This document shows, one piece after another, positions 34,264-45,000 of a stretch of DNA of 64,000 nucleotides (positions are counted from its first letter, which is position 1; every line of letters begins with the position of its first letter). A program made the translations under genes and the position numbers. The notes below the pieces were generated by a model that was not told where the DNA came from, did no database searches, and worked only from the letters and a program-made list of their open reading frames with translations. This DNA is from Avena insularis (Eukaryota > Streptophyta > Magnoliopsida > Poales > Poaceae): contig CM042691.1 in the NCBI GenBank assembly GCA_023614405.1, positions 168,984,927-169,048,926 of the forward strand, written 5' to 3'.

Positions 34264-37200
34264 ATGGATCCACTTAGTAGAAACCTTGAAGATGAAGAAA
34301 TAATGGAGAACATGATCCACGAGGACACCTCACAATATCTGAACTTGGAGGGACATGATGACAGCTCAAGTAGTCATGGAGAAGATGACGACTCCGGTGA
34401 ACGCACTTTAGTGATTACAAAGTCTGTCGAGGTATATGCATGGATTAAGCCTCTGCTGACTTGCACCGATTGATTTGTATATATGTAAATGTATTAATTA
34501 ACGCTTTCTTCTTCTTTTAGCCCTCTGGATTGACCATCCAGCAAAAATCTTCTTCTACGAAAAAGAGCAAGCGAGGCGCGAGCCATCGGTTGAAAGATCG
34601 TGCAAAGTTCACGATCGAAGCAGTCTGTGTTGATGGCAGGCCGATGGAGCCCAAGAAGGCCGCAGACAAATTTGTACGTCAGGCTGGAGTTCTTGTTAGG
34701 GACCAAATCCCAATCATAATTGAAAATTTGAATAAGCCAAAGAAGGGCGACGGTACCTTTGTCGATGAAAGATCCAAAGAAACGCTTTGGAATTCGCTGT
34801 TGGTAAATTTCACCCTTCCGCCAGAGGAGGATGAAAACAAACCGGTTATAAAGGAAAAGGTCAAAGAGTGGACTCTAAAGAAGATGGCTGACCGCAACTG
34901 GAAGATAAAATTGAACAAATTTGTCAAAGCTCGCGAGACTCCAGATTTCGAAGACGCATATTATGCGAAGATAAGACCTCACTGGCCCGAATTTGTGGCA
35001 TACAAGGAAGGTGCTATAGCTACAAAGAGGTCAGAAACCACTACGCTAAATGCCCATAAGAAGGAATATCACCAGAGGACGGGGTCAGATGGCTACATAT
35101 CTCAGAGTCCTAAGTGGGAGGAAGCTGAGAAGGCCCTGTGCGCTAGAGGAATCACACCCCAGACATATGGGTGGGACCTACGTGCAAAGACTTGGTTCTA
35201 CGGAATCGGGGCAAGGTTGGACCCAGAAAAATGATTGTGTATCTTTCCAACCCTCCTTGCCAAACCCGTCACTGAACTCATCACGGCATACGAGGAAACA
35301 GCCGCCAGGACCTTCCATCCCGACAGAGAGAATGACCAGCTCACACGCGCCATCGGTAAAAAAGAACACCCTGGACATGCACGAGGCACATGGGGTATGA
35401 CGTGGAAGGATGGGTTTGCCGAGTGGGGCGACTCTTATAGATGGCACGGCAGAAAATAAAAAGAGCGTACAGAGCGGATGACACAGATAGAACATGCACT
35501 TGTGGCGCTGCAGGCGCAAGTGAATGCACAAAAGAGCCAGCAAGCTACCGGCCCATCTCAGCGGCACGAAGAGCCTGCATTAGAAGCTGCCGGCGGCCCA
35601 GACTCTGCGCGGAAAAGCAGCATGGCTTCCACGGAGAACGTGCAGCCCACGCTTGAAATGGCGGGTCCTCGATACCCTGTGGATGAGATCACGGAGAGCG
35701 AACACGCTGAGCTACATGTGAGATTAATGGGCTTATCCATTAAGGTGGTTGTCGGCTATGCCTTACCTCCTGTAGCTAGTGGAACTTACCACTGCCGATC
35801 GATTCTAGATGGCTATGCTATTGTCGGGGTGGATGAGGTTGTGAAGGAATATGAGGAAGCACAGCTTGACCATGCTACAGGTGAAGGGGAAACTCAACTC
35901 AAATTTGCAGTGAAAACAACCATTCTTTAGAAGAAGGAACACATCGTCCTTCCAAATTGGAGGCCACTGGCACCCCCGCCGTCTCCGCAGCGTCAGCAGT
36001 CTGAGCCGCCTCAGCCTCTCAAGTCATCGAATACTCCCTGTCGTCTCGGCGCTTCAGCCATCTCTCTGGCAGCCATCTCCGGCTTCAGCCATCTCTGTGG
36101 CAGCCATCTCGTGGCCAGCCATCTCTCTCATGGCCATCTCCGGCACGCCAGCCATCTCCTCAGCGTAAGCGGAAGATCACTGCCACAAAGAGCATCACTA
36201 GCACTGCCATGAAGAAATCCGCAGGAAACCGTACGCCAAAGAGTTCAAGAAACTACGTCCCGCAGCCTTCCGCCAAGCCATTGCCGGTTTTACCGTGGAA
36301 TCGCAGCGACGAGGAGACCAATAGGATCTCGGAAGAAGAGGTCAAGAAATTCTTTGCACCTAGACGGGCCGAGCCAAAGGAGAAAATAGATCTGGCGGTG
36401 GTGGAGAAGTTTTACAATAATATTTTGAAACCTGACACCCCACTTGTGCCGGACTACGAGCGCCAGATTTTGAAGGGGATGCAAGGCGTCGTAGGGAGAC
36501 TGAAAGTAGCAGTCGTGCGACACCCTAGAAAACAGTTCCCATGCTCGGAGAGCAGGAAAACCAATCATGCTCCCCTCTCCAAGTGTTCGACACACGGGAC
36601 GCTCCTCCCATAAATGATTACGAGGTAGAGCTATAAAGAAAGGCCAATAAGATGGGGATGACTTACATTGCATACTTGAACATCATGGGAGACAACTTGC
36701 CCAAAGGCGATGCCAACCCCATATAGCCATGGAAGTATGGGAAGAATCTCGTCAAGAAAGAGGAGCTCAAGAATCAACCAACAAAGATGCGAAGATTGCA
36801 CAAGTGGTACCTTGATTTCTACAAGACGAGAAAGGAAGAATGGATCACGACGCATATAAGAGATCAGATTTTCTTGTGCGGAGACGACGCGATCACCTTC
36901 AACATTCAAGACATGCATTTTCTATTCAATCAGAAGGAACTCGACAAAGCTGCCATCAGCCTTTATTGTGTGTAAGTACTATTTCTTTAATTTCTATCTC
37001 ATCACATTCAATTCATTAATTGCATGTATATATATATATATATGCTCACCATATATTTATATATATACTATTATGCAGGAAAAAGGTTATGGAATGCATG
37101 AAAGGAGGCCCTTTTGACATTGGATTCGTTGACCCAAATAGAGTTCATGAACAAGTGGTAAGAGACAAACCCGGGCAAACAGAAGATTTCTTGCTAAGGT

Positions 37201-38022
37201 CTTTACTGAGACAACAAACCAAAAGGGAAATACTATTGCCTTACAACTTCTCGTGAGTACTGTTACCCTCTCTTGTACACATTTTGTTTCGGCTTACTCG
37301 ATGTTAAGTTTAACTGATGATGAGTTATGCGTGCGTAGATTTCACTTTATTCTGTTAGTCATTCAACCTGACTCAGGAAAAGTCCTTGTCATGGACTCGT
37401 TACGAAAAGAAAAGGAGCTATGGGCAGACTTTAGAGAGATGCCCCAGAGGTAATTTCAATCATATTATCGCACTAGATCGGCAACTTTCGTGACAACAAG
37501 TAATTAATTACTCCTTTATTCATTTTCTCTGCCGGACAGGGTTTGGAAAAGGTTCACGGGCAGGGCCGTGGGTGAATGGTCAGAAGAACTAAAATTTATA
37601 GACCAAAATATAAGTAATACTAGCTAGCTAGGTCTGTGTATCTCTTTGATTCTGCTTCCAATTCCATTATATCATGCTTTATTGATTATTATTTTGATTG
37701 AACTCTCTATTCTCGTAAAGTGCGCGCATCAGGGACCCGGCAATAACTTATGTGGGTGCTATGTTTGCGAGTTCATTCGCAACACGATATGTGCGACGGG
37801 CCAAGCCGCACTAGAACAACTTAGAGTAAGTAAACAAAGTACACAACATTATTTTATTACCATCAATTGTGTTGAGTTTTATTCTTATATATATATTGAC
37901 CCCATTCTTCATATATATTCAGATCGAAAGGATGCGGGACCAACTCCTACCATTTAACCGCATATGAGCCATTCAAGAGGAATTGACGGGGTTCATACTT
38001 GATGAGGTCGTCATACCTGGCT
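34264..38022 (+). pseudogene. CACTA-F second gene: Transposase_24-like region fused to Ulp1-like (C48) protease
   Basis: Exon 1 (34264-34431) encodes an acidic, Ser-rich N-terminus (MDPLSRNLEDEEIMENMIH). Exon 2 from 34521 starts with a basic stretch, then a Transposase_24-like region (about 34600-35460: AGVLVRDQIPIIIENLNKPK, KAREIPD-type block KARETPDFEDAYY, WGMTWKDGFAEWGDSY), a coiled part, a CAGCCATCTC minisatellite (about 36056-36160), and a region to about 36970. Short exons follow: 37079-37252, 37339-37450, about 37541-37610, about 37719-37827, and a last exon from 37922. These carry the Ulp1 triad candidates: His in FHFILLVIQP, Asp in VMDSL and Cys in NNLCGCYVCEF. In-frame stops lie at 35232, 35457, 35928 and about 37964, with a frameshift near the minisatellite. 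Such proteases cleave SUMO or similar proteins; their role in transposons is unknown. Exon limits are by eye. Confidence 0.85.
36056..36160 (+). repeat. CAGCCATCTC minisatellite in the second CACTA-F gene
   Basis: About seven imperfect copies of CAGCCATCTC with variable spacers, within coding sequence that reads Pro/Ser-rich in one frame. The reading frame upstream and downstream differ, so repeat slippage probably caused a frameshift here. Confidence 0.8.
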
Positions 38023-38351
38023 GAGAACTCTTTAGATATCCACCAAAATGAACGTTGTATATATGTTTGAACGTGTTTGTCTTGTACTTGATGCTTCAAC
38101 GTTTACGGAGAATACCACACAATGATGATGTTTGTGTATAATAATAGTTGCTTAATTATTTATGTACTCGTATGTACCGACGACGATGTATGTGTATATC
38201 GGTCCCGATCGATTTCCCCTCCCCCTCCCCGCCGCGCCGCAGAAATACGCCCAGAACGGGGCGAGGACAGAACTCTGTCGTGACAGAGATTTATGTCGTT
38301 TGCCGCGGCAGAGATTTATCTTTTTTCCTGCCGCGGCACAAAACCTGTTAC
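38023..38351. other. 3' flank of the second CACTA-F gene
   Basis: After the last exon the DNA is AT-rich to about 38200, then GC-rich with the short inverted motif GCCGCGGCAGAGATTTAT at about 38302-38319 and related copies nearby. No gene is seen. A polyadenylation site is likely but not identifiable. Confidence 0.5.
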
Positions 38352-38515
38352 GAACCGGTGTTAAAGGAAAGGCACAAGCGTTGCGACAGTCCACGTGTGT
38401 CACCCTTTAACACCGATTCGTAAAACCGATATTAAAGAGGGGGCCTCTAACACCGAAACCTCAACAGCGGTTCTACAACCGCTGTTAGAGGCCTTATGAA
38501 CCGGTGTTAAAGGCC
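38352..38515. repeat. CACTA-F right subterminal hairpin repeats
   Basis: Units with GAACCGGTGTTAAAGG and CCTTTAACACCG arms, plus a variant pair CCTCTAACACCG and CGGTTCTACAACCGCTGTTA at 38441-38490. They mirror the left cluster and support assignment of both ends to one element. Confidence 0.88.
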
Positions 38516-38531
38516 CTAGTCTGCACTAGTG
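38507..38531 (-). repeat. CACTA-F right terminal inverted repeat
   Basis: Read on the minus strand it begins CACTAGTGCAGACTAGGGCC. It is followed by the duplicated TCT (38532-38534). Confidence 0.92.
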
Positions 38532-38534
38532 TCT

Positions 38535-40174
38535 GTTCCAGAAGATTCTCGAGGGCTCGTCCGCCGACGCCATTGCCTTCGCCTCGCCGAGCCTCTCGCA
38601 GGCTCGCCGCTCGCCGTCGCCTCGGCGTCGCCGTTGTCGTGCCAACGGGCCCGGGGACTCATCAGCGTCCGGACTGACCCTGCCCGCGGCGGCCTCGGCT
38701 GCGTCGCTGTCACCGGCGCCGTCCTCAGAAGCATCGCGCCTCCATCGTCAACCTCTTCGGCGAGCCTCGCAAGCTCGCGCTCGTCCGCGCCGTTGCAAGC
38801 GCCGTCCGGACCGACCCTGCCCGCGCCCGTCTCCCGCGCCGTCCGGACCGACCTCGCCCACGCACCTCCTCACCGATGCTGCGCGCGGTTCCGTCCGCGT
38901 TCGCCTGCGGCAGTGATCTCGTGCCTGCAGCCGCGTCTTCGCGCGTCCACGCAAGCTGGCCGCCCCGCCGTCCGTCTTGCGGCAGCTACTCGCGCGCCCG
39001 CATCCTGGCGTGTGTGCGTCTGCCCGCCGCGCGTCCTTGCGCGTCCTCGCGAGCGCGCGCCGCGGCCTGCAGCAACCCCCTCGCCTCGCTTCACACCCTG
39101 CGCACACGCGCAAGCTAACCAAACTCCCAAGCTGCTCAATCAATACTCGTACAGATACTACCAAATACGTACATGCACATGCTAGCTGGCCACAAAATCC
39201 ATGCACACGTAGGTACGCGCGCATGCTGCCGCAAATTTCATGCTCTTTTTCGCGACATCGTCTGCGCGCACTAGCTGGCTGCGCCTGCTGTCACTCCTGC
39301 TGGCCATCGTCTGACTCTGCCAGCTCCGGCTGCCTCCAAATCCGGCCCACATCGTCGCGCGTCGCCGCAAAGCTCCTCCGGCTCCGCCCGTTTGCCGCGT
39401 GCGTGCCCGAGCGCGTCCTCGCACGACCGCGCCCGCCTCCGGCCAGCCCGCTCGTCGTCGCCGTGCTCCGCCCACTGCGGGGCCGCGCGCCTAGGCTGCC
39501 TGCGGCTGCGCGCCTCGGGCCGCGTCCGCCTCGCCGTCGCCGCGACCACCGCCAGGCTCCTCTCGGCAGGCTTCTCTGTGTGCGACACTCTCCCGTGCCT
39601 CTCCCTGTCGACAAGGAAAAGAAGGGCCGGCTGGGGCAGCCGGCGGACTCCTGGCCGCATGCGTACATGCTCGCGGGCATGTAGGAGGAAAAGAAAAGAA
39701 GTACCGGTCGGACGCAGCCGGTTAAGAGAAGTGGCGGGCCAGCCGATTAGGAAAGGCAAGAAAGAAAAAAGTAATAAAAAAGAAAGAAAAGGTGGCCAGC
39801 TAGAGCCGGCTGACTAGAAAAATAAGTAGAAAGAGATCCGGTTGAGAAGGAGCCGGCTAAAAAAAAGAGTAATAAAAAAAAATAGCCGGCTGTTTGTAGC
39901 CGGATGGAAAAAAAATAGAGAGAGAAAAGGTCAGAGACGCCAGTCCGTTGGTCCGCTCAGTTATAAAGAGGAAAAAATCCGGCTAGCACAGGAGAAAGGT
40001 CAGCCGCGTGGCTAGCTAAAAAAAGTTAGAAGGAAAAGTCTGGCTGAAAAGTTGCCGGCTAGAAAAGGCAAAAAGAGAAGTCCAAATCGTGCTGTTTGGT
40101 TCGTCAAGCCGGAAGAGCCTATCCTACTAGAGCCTGGTCCGGTTGGCGTCGCGTTGTTCTGCCCGATTCGTTTA
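38535..40174 (+). other. Gyp-E interior, left part: GC-rich, then CCGGCT-rich
   Basis: From 38535 to about 39650 the DNA is very GC-rich with long but mutually overlapping ORFs on both strands (for example 38529-39185 plus and 39271-39759 minus). The CG/GC repetition makes these unreliable and none has a known domain. From about 39630 to 40100 an AG-rich stretch carries the motif GCCGGCT or AGCCGG every 20 to 40 bp. I see no gag or pol. Confidence 0.6.
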
Positions 40175-40786
40175 GGGTGTATTCGGTTCTAGAACAAGAG
40201 GGAATGAAACGGAGTGAGTCCATTCTGAGGGCATGGGACGGTTCCGACCCTGTGTTCGGTTTGGAAAAGAACAAGGAACGGAACGGTCCCATATTGTGTT
40301 CGGTTGGGAGAATTGGGACCGGAACGGAATAGCTTTAATGATGCTTAAAATTCTAATAATTTGAGCTTAAATTTAACAATTGTAATTAACGGTAGAAAAT
40401 ATTTTTTTTGTCTTAAAATCTTTGCTAAAAGTACCAAATCATAGAAATCTTTTTATTTTAAAATCTTTGCAAAATATACTCAAATTAAAGAGCCGCGTGT
40501 TTTTGCAAGATTATGTCGCTAATCATCTCAGCTAATCATCGCCACAGCTAAAAATCCCCGTTTATTCAGTAATTAATTATCTTAACTGGGTTAGTTTGCC
40601 AATTAGCAAGTCGTTCCGCGCGATCCGGCCGATTCGGTCGGACGACCTCGTTCCGCATATTAGAGGAATATTCCGTTCCGAGGAACTACCTGGTTCCGTT
40701 CCTTTCTTCCAACCGAACATATGAACGGACGCTAGGCGCGGAATGGACCGGTTCCGTTCCACTTAATTCCAGAGCCGAACACACCC
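40175..40786. mobile_element. MITE-G: 612-bp element with TTA target duplication
   Basis: Terminal inverted repeats GGGTGTATTCGGTTCT and, at the other end inverted, GGGTGTGTTCGGCTCT. They are flanked by TTA (40172-40174 and 40787-40789). A 3-bp TTA duplication and a G-rich start fit the PIF/Harbinger (Tourist-like) superfamily. The interior has inverted copies of GGAACGG and no coding capacity. It sits in the Gyp-E interior, within sequence rich in TTCGGCTGG. Confidence 0.85.
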
Positions 40787-41951
40787 TTAGTTTGGTTTCG
40801 TTCCGGCTAGTCGGGCCATTTGGCACGACTTCGTCCATTGGAATGCTAGTCCGGCTGATTCGGCGCGACTTCGTCCGTTTGCCTGCCGATTCGGCTGGTT
40901 GCTTTGTCCTGTTTGGTTGCCGGTTTGGCCAGTTGAACCCGGTCTGGCTAGGCCAAGCCGGCTCGGTGCATCCCTGCTCGTTTGGTTATCTGGCCGGCTG
41001 GGAACAAAATCCGGTTGTGCCGCGTTTGGTTGTCTGGCCGTCTGGAGCCAGGCCATTCGGCTGGAGCCAGGCCATTCAGCTGGAACGCCCGTTGGACCAT
41101 TTTAGCGCCCGTGACGCGTGCAGAATCGCGTCTTCGACCCCTACTATGCCTAGTACAACAATGTAAGTGTTTTTTCGGCCTCGAGCAACCCTCGAGAGCT
41201 CGCCAGATGTTGTCCTGTTTCCTGCCTTCAGTTTTTCTGCGCCGGTAACCCCTACCCGAGGGCTCGCCGGTTGGCCCGCCCTGATAATTCTGTAAGCCGA
41301 CTGAGTAGTGTGCAACGATGTCTGAGGCCCACTCTTCGTCTCAGCTACAGACCGCAACCCGGCTGTCCGGCTAGCAAGAGCAAAAGCCCGAGGGCATCCC
41401 ACACTAAAAACGATGAAAGATGCGACAGATCAGACATTCCGGCCATGTGCCTAGTTGGTGTTTTCTGGCTGCTAAGCCTCTAGTATCGTGCGGAAATGTA
41501 TTGTCAGCTCCCTTTAGTTCTGGCTCCAGACCGCAACCCGGCAAGGTGCAGCGTAAATAACATTGCGCACGAGAAAGTGACTAAGTGTTCAGAAAAGCAC
41601 GAGCTAGTTTTTTGAAAGAAAAACCATCATTCGGTTGAAAGCATGTTTACTGTATGTCAATGTACTGACAAAAATTCATTTCTATGTGTTTGCTTTGTCC
41701 GACTGCACCGACTTAGATCTCAAGTACATGTGAAGATTCGAAGCACCTGTCTCCGTCAGCTACTCCGAATCTCTAGGGCTACACCCCGCGGGTGCGCTCC
41801 CGCGCCCCCGCTAGAGTTGTGTTGCTTCCCGGGCAAGAGGTGTCTAGCCGGATGCCATTTAAGAACTTCATCTACAACGATAACGTCAAGTTTTGTTGAG
41901 CTCGTGCTCATTTCCTCCTTTGGATGAAATCAGCGCGTGCTCGGGGGCTAG
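40787..41951 (+). other. Gyp-E interior, right part
   Basis: Repetitive DNA with frequent TTCGG, CCGGCT and TTGGTT words to about 41100, including a 19-bp tandem pair (CTGGAGCCAGGCCATTC) at 41045-41082. It is then less repetitive up to a G-rich tract GCTCGGGGGCTAG at 41939-41951, which serves as polypurine tract. ORFs are short and unlike known proteins. Confidence 0.6.
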
Positions 41952-42035
41952 TGTCGGGGGGATGGTCCTCGGGTACCCCAAAGATGCCCCAAGACAGTCA
42001 AAAAAGGCAAGCGCGATAGATTCTACCTGGGCCGG
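41952..42035 (+). repeat. Gyp-E 3' LTR, first 84 bp
   Basis: Begins TGTCGGGGGGATGGTCCTCG, a typical LTR start, directly after the G-rich tract. It is cut after 84 bp by Gyp-H. Confidence 0.75.
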
Positions 42036-45000
42036 TGTGGTGACCCAGCATACCACTGCATGTGTAGTATACTATAGTCGTTGACATGAAATCCACAGAA
42101 CACCGTTCTGTAAATATCACATCTCTCAGAGTGGTACAACAGAAACATTGCGGGTCCATATTACAAATGTACACACCTTATTATTATTACAATACCAGAA
42201 GTTCAAGACTTTAAAAGGTTCAACTTACAAACCAAAATATAAAGTGTTTCAGCGGAATATAAAAGTAGCAACTCCGACAAGGAGTTGAGCTCAGCAGCTT
42301 ATTCTATAGAGTTCATGCTGCTCGGCTCCGTTGGTTACTACTAACTCAGGATACTTAGTTGGATTCATTATCATCGACACCGTATCGGATCTCGTAATCC
42401 ACTCCTTCAACACCTCTGGATAGATCAGGTTCCTCGTAGAACACATCTTCTTGGCATTCGGCTGCATACATTGGCACGTCTTCGGGATCCTCAGAGTCTA
42501 AGCAAGGGATCAAAGGAAAGAATGAGTAACAGCGTTACCCAACAAGTTCATTATATGCAAGGTGGGAAGTTTGATGATCTAACTACCACCTCGTATTATA
42601 AATTCTTGGCACTATGAAGTTTTTGTAAATCTTTCTTCAAAGATTGATTTTATTCTGAAAAACTATGACAATCAGCCTTCACAGGTTGACTAGAACTTTC
42701 ATGGAGTTCCTTTCCTGTCGCGTTCGTAGCTCCTTCCCGGAACAGGGAGTAACAAGTTATAGTTCTTAAACTCTGTAGAGGTGCGTTACTTTACCCATGA
42801 GAGGTCAACTCCTTGTTGCACAACCGGACGTACTTTCCCGTCCACAATTCCATGATGTGGGGCCCAGTAGTTGGTCCAAGCCAATCACTGCCCCCTTCCC
42901 GACCCCGCATGCCTCTTTGGTGTACACCATGCCCACATAATGAATTACGGCAATGGTTTGTACAAACCGTTAGATGCCATAACTATCGTGGGATGATGAG
43001 GGTTCCCACCCATATGCTGCATATCCTCTACGAATTACCAATTAATATGCACGTTATGAGGATAACAGCCACGACCTACACATCCGGCTTCATGCCATAG
43101 GAAGAAGATATAGCTGACTTCTCTGTCCCATTCCAAATCTCATGGCTAACGCGTAATATACGGTGCTAGAATCACTGATGTCAGGGGTTATTAAGTCCCT
43201 ACTTGATCATCATTGTTGCAATTAAAACTCTAAGTTCTATTGCTCCATTATATCACCACTTAGGATGATATCTATAATTTCTTTATTTGTGAAAATATTA
43301 TTTTCTTTCTTTCTTAGCATAAATGATAACACACAATTTAAAAATACTTTGATAAAGACTCTTCAAAGGACATGAGCAAGTGATGAACTTGCCTTATGAT
43401 GGCAAGGTAGTGAAGTCTGATGCTTGTACTGGACCTTGAGCTTCTATGTCTACAAAAACATCATTATTGCCCGGTAAGGACAATATTTAAAGAAGCAAGA
43501 TGATTATGCAAGTAATGTAATGCATTATTTAATTTTATATGCATTTACCCTATTATTATATAAGATGCCTTTTAATAATAATAAAACATTTATAAATATT
43601 ACTTTTTAATATTTATAACATACATTGAATTATTTTATTTTATTTTCCTTTTATTTGACTTTTATTGATTTATAATTCTTTTAGGAATTATTAATTGTAC
43701 AATAAAAAATTGTTATTAAATATTTATTTAGTATTTTTCAAAAATACTATAATATTATTATATAATGAAAGTGATTTTTATCTATTTTTATCATCTTTCA
43801 ATAATTTTGTAAAATTCCATAAGGAATATATAAATTACAAAATTCTTATAAAAATTTAAATGTCTAAAATTTTATATCTTATTTTATTTGGATAGTGTGG
43901 ATTATTGTGAATCCAAAAATATTTTACTTATAATTTTTGGACATTTATTTTATTTACTAGGATTTAATAAATCCAGGGGTATTTTGGTCTTTTCCTTTTT
44001 ATTCAAACAGGCCTAAAAGGATTTCTGGGCTGGTTTAATCTTATTGGGCCCTAGTGGCCCATTAGTCATAGACAAAAGGACCACCCCGAAGGGTCTATCC
44101 CAACTTGGCCCACTCCTCACTGCCTCTCTCTCTCTCTCCCTCGAGCTCATCCTCTCCTCCTTTGACCCCGACCCCGTGGCTGGCGATGCCGCCGCCGACG
44201 ATTCCCGCCACCGTGGGCCGTTCTGGTCGCCTCCGTGGTGCAACAGGGGGTTGTTGACGTCCCTTGTCCTTTTTATCCAACTGGATTCGAGCCTGAGGCT
44301 CACATGCGACGGATCGATGCTGTCCCGAACCCTAGGGTTTGCGGGTTGGCGTGGATCCTGGTGCTGCCGCCGCCGTCGCGCATCGTGGTGATGCTCCTTG
44401 CCTCTATGTGTATTCATGGTCGCTGCCATGGCGTCGTATGGGTTGCAGCACCCCTCCTAGGGTGCTCCCCGTGCCGCCATGGTCGTCAGCACCTCTACTT
44501 CCTCTTCTAGTCTTCAGGGAGGACCTACGGTGAGTTCGATTCCTCTCCCCTGGTGCTCTCTGTGCTTGCTGATTCGATGCTAGATGCTGGCAGTGGACTC
44601 TCTGGTTACTGTCTGGTTTTGATTAGGATAATTTATCCATTTAGGGTTCTTATCCTGGGGTTGATCATATACTGGATGAACTAATTCATGTATGGATGAT
44701 TTGTAAACATGCTAAGTGGTTATTGGTTTGAGGCTTGTTGCTTAAAATGATCTATGATGTTTCTGGTGGCTTATTAGATGATTTTATGCTTGGATTGCAT
44801 CTGATTCAGATGATATAGTTGCTTGGAACCATGCTTGGTAAATCCAATGATTTGATAATTTTCCACTGTTATTTGATTTATGATCATGATTATGATATGA
44901 TGAAACCACTGTCTTAGTGTTGTTGACTTGGGAATTAACATGTGGTTTGAGATCATCATGATCTCAAATAGTGAAGATGAACATAGGAATATCCTAGTTA

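Larger units (their letters stand above)
26519..38531 (+). mobile_element. CACTA-F: 12.0-kb En/Spm-type DNA transposon
   Basis: The termini are CACTAGTGGAAAC at 26519 and, inverted, CACTAGTGCAGAC ending at 38531. They are flanked by the 3-bp target duplication TCT (26516-26518 and 38532-38534), as required for CACTA elements. Inside, in order, are left hairpin repeats, a TATA box, a TNP2-type transposase, a small passenger ORF, a 0.5-kb duplication, a second set of the same hairpin repeats with its own TATA box, a second multi-exon gene ending in a Ulp1-like protease, and right hairpin repeats. Both large genes contain stops, so this copy is not autonomous. It sits in the interior of Gyp-E, 90 bp downstream of that LTR. 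Confidence 0.95.
26187..42035 (+). mobile_element. Gyp-E: large Gypsy-type element without visible coding sequence
   Basis: Boundaries are a partial 5' LTR ending at 26428 and a partial 3' LTR starting TGTCGGGGGG at 41952. The interior is split by CACTA-F (26519-38531) and MITE-G (40175-40786), leaving about 2.9 kb of its own DNA. That DNA is GC-rich and repetitive, and no gag or pol motif could be found, so it resembles a non-autonomous derivative. The two LTR remnants do not overlap, so age cannot be estimated from them. Plus orientation follows from the primer site and the purine-rich CGGGGGCTAG before the 3' LTR. Confidence 0.7.

Noticed and set aside
38529..39759. Long overlapping ORFs on both strands of a GC-rich region
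   Set aside because: Several frames are open at once on both strands, rich in Arg, Ala and Pro, as expected from stop-poor GC-rich DNA; no motif is present.
40175..40786. hAT or Mutator MITE
   Set aside because: These leave 8-bp or 9-11-bp duplications. Only TTA is duplicated here, which fits PIF/Harbinger.
42036..43212. 1.18-kb LTR pair for Gyp-H
   Set aside because: The left copy has no polypurine tract next to 43212; the tract and a TGTAACATCC start lie at 46851-46865. The full LTR is therefore 4.8 kb and the right copy is truncated.
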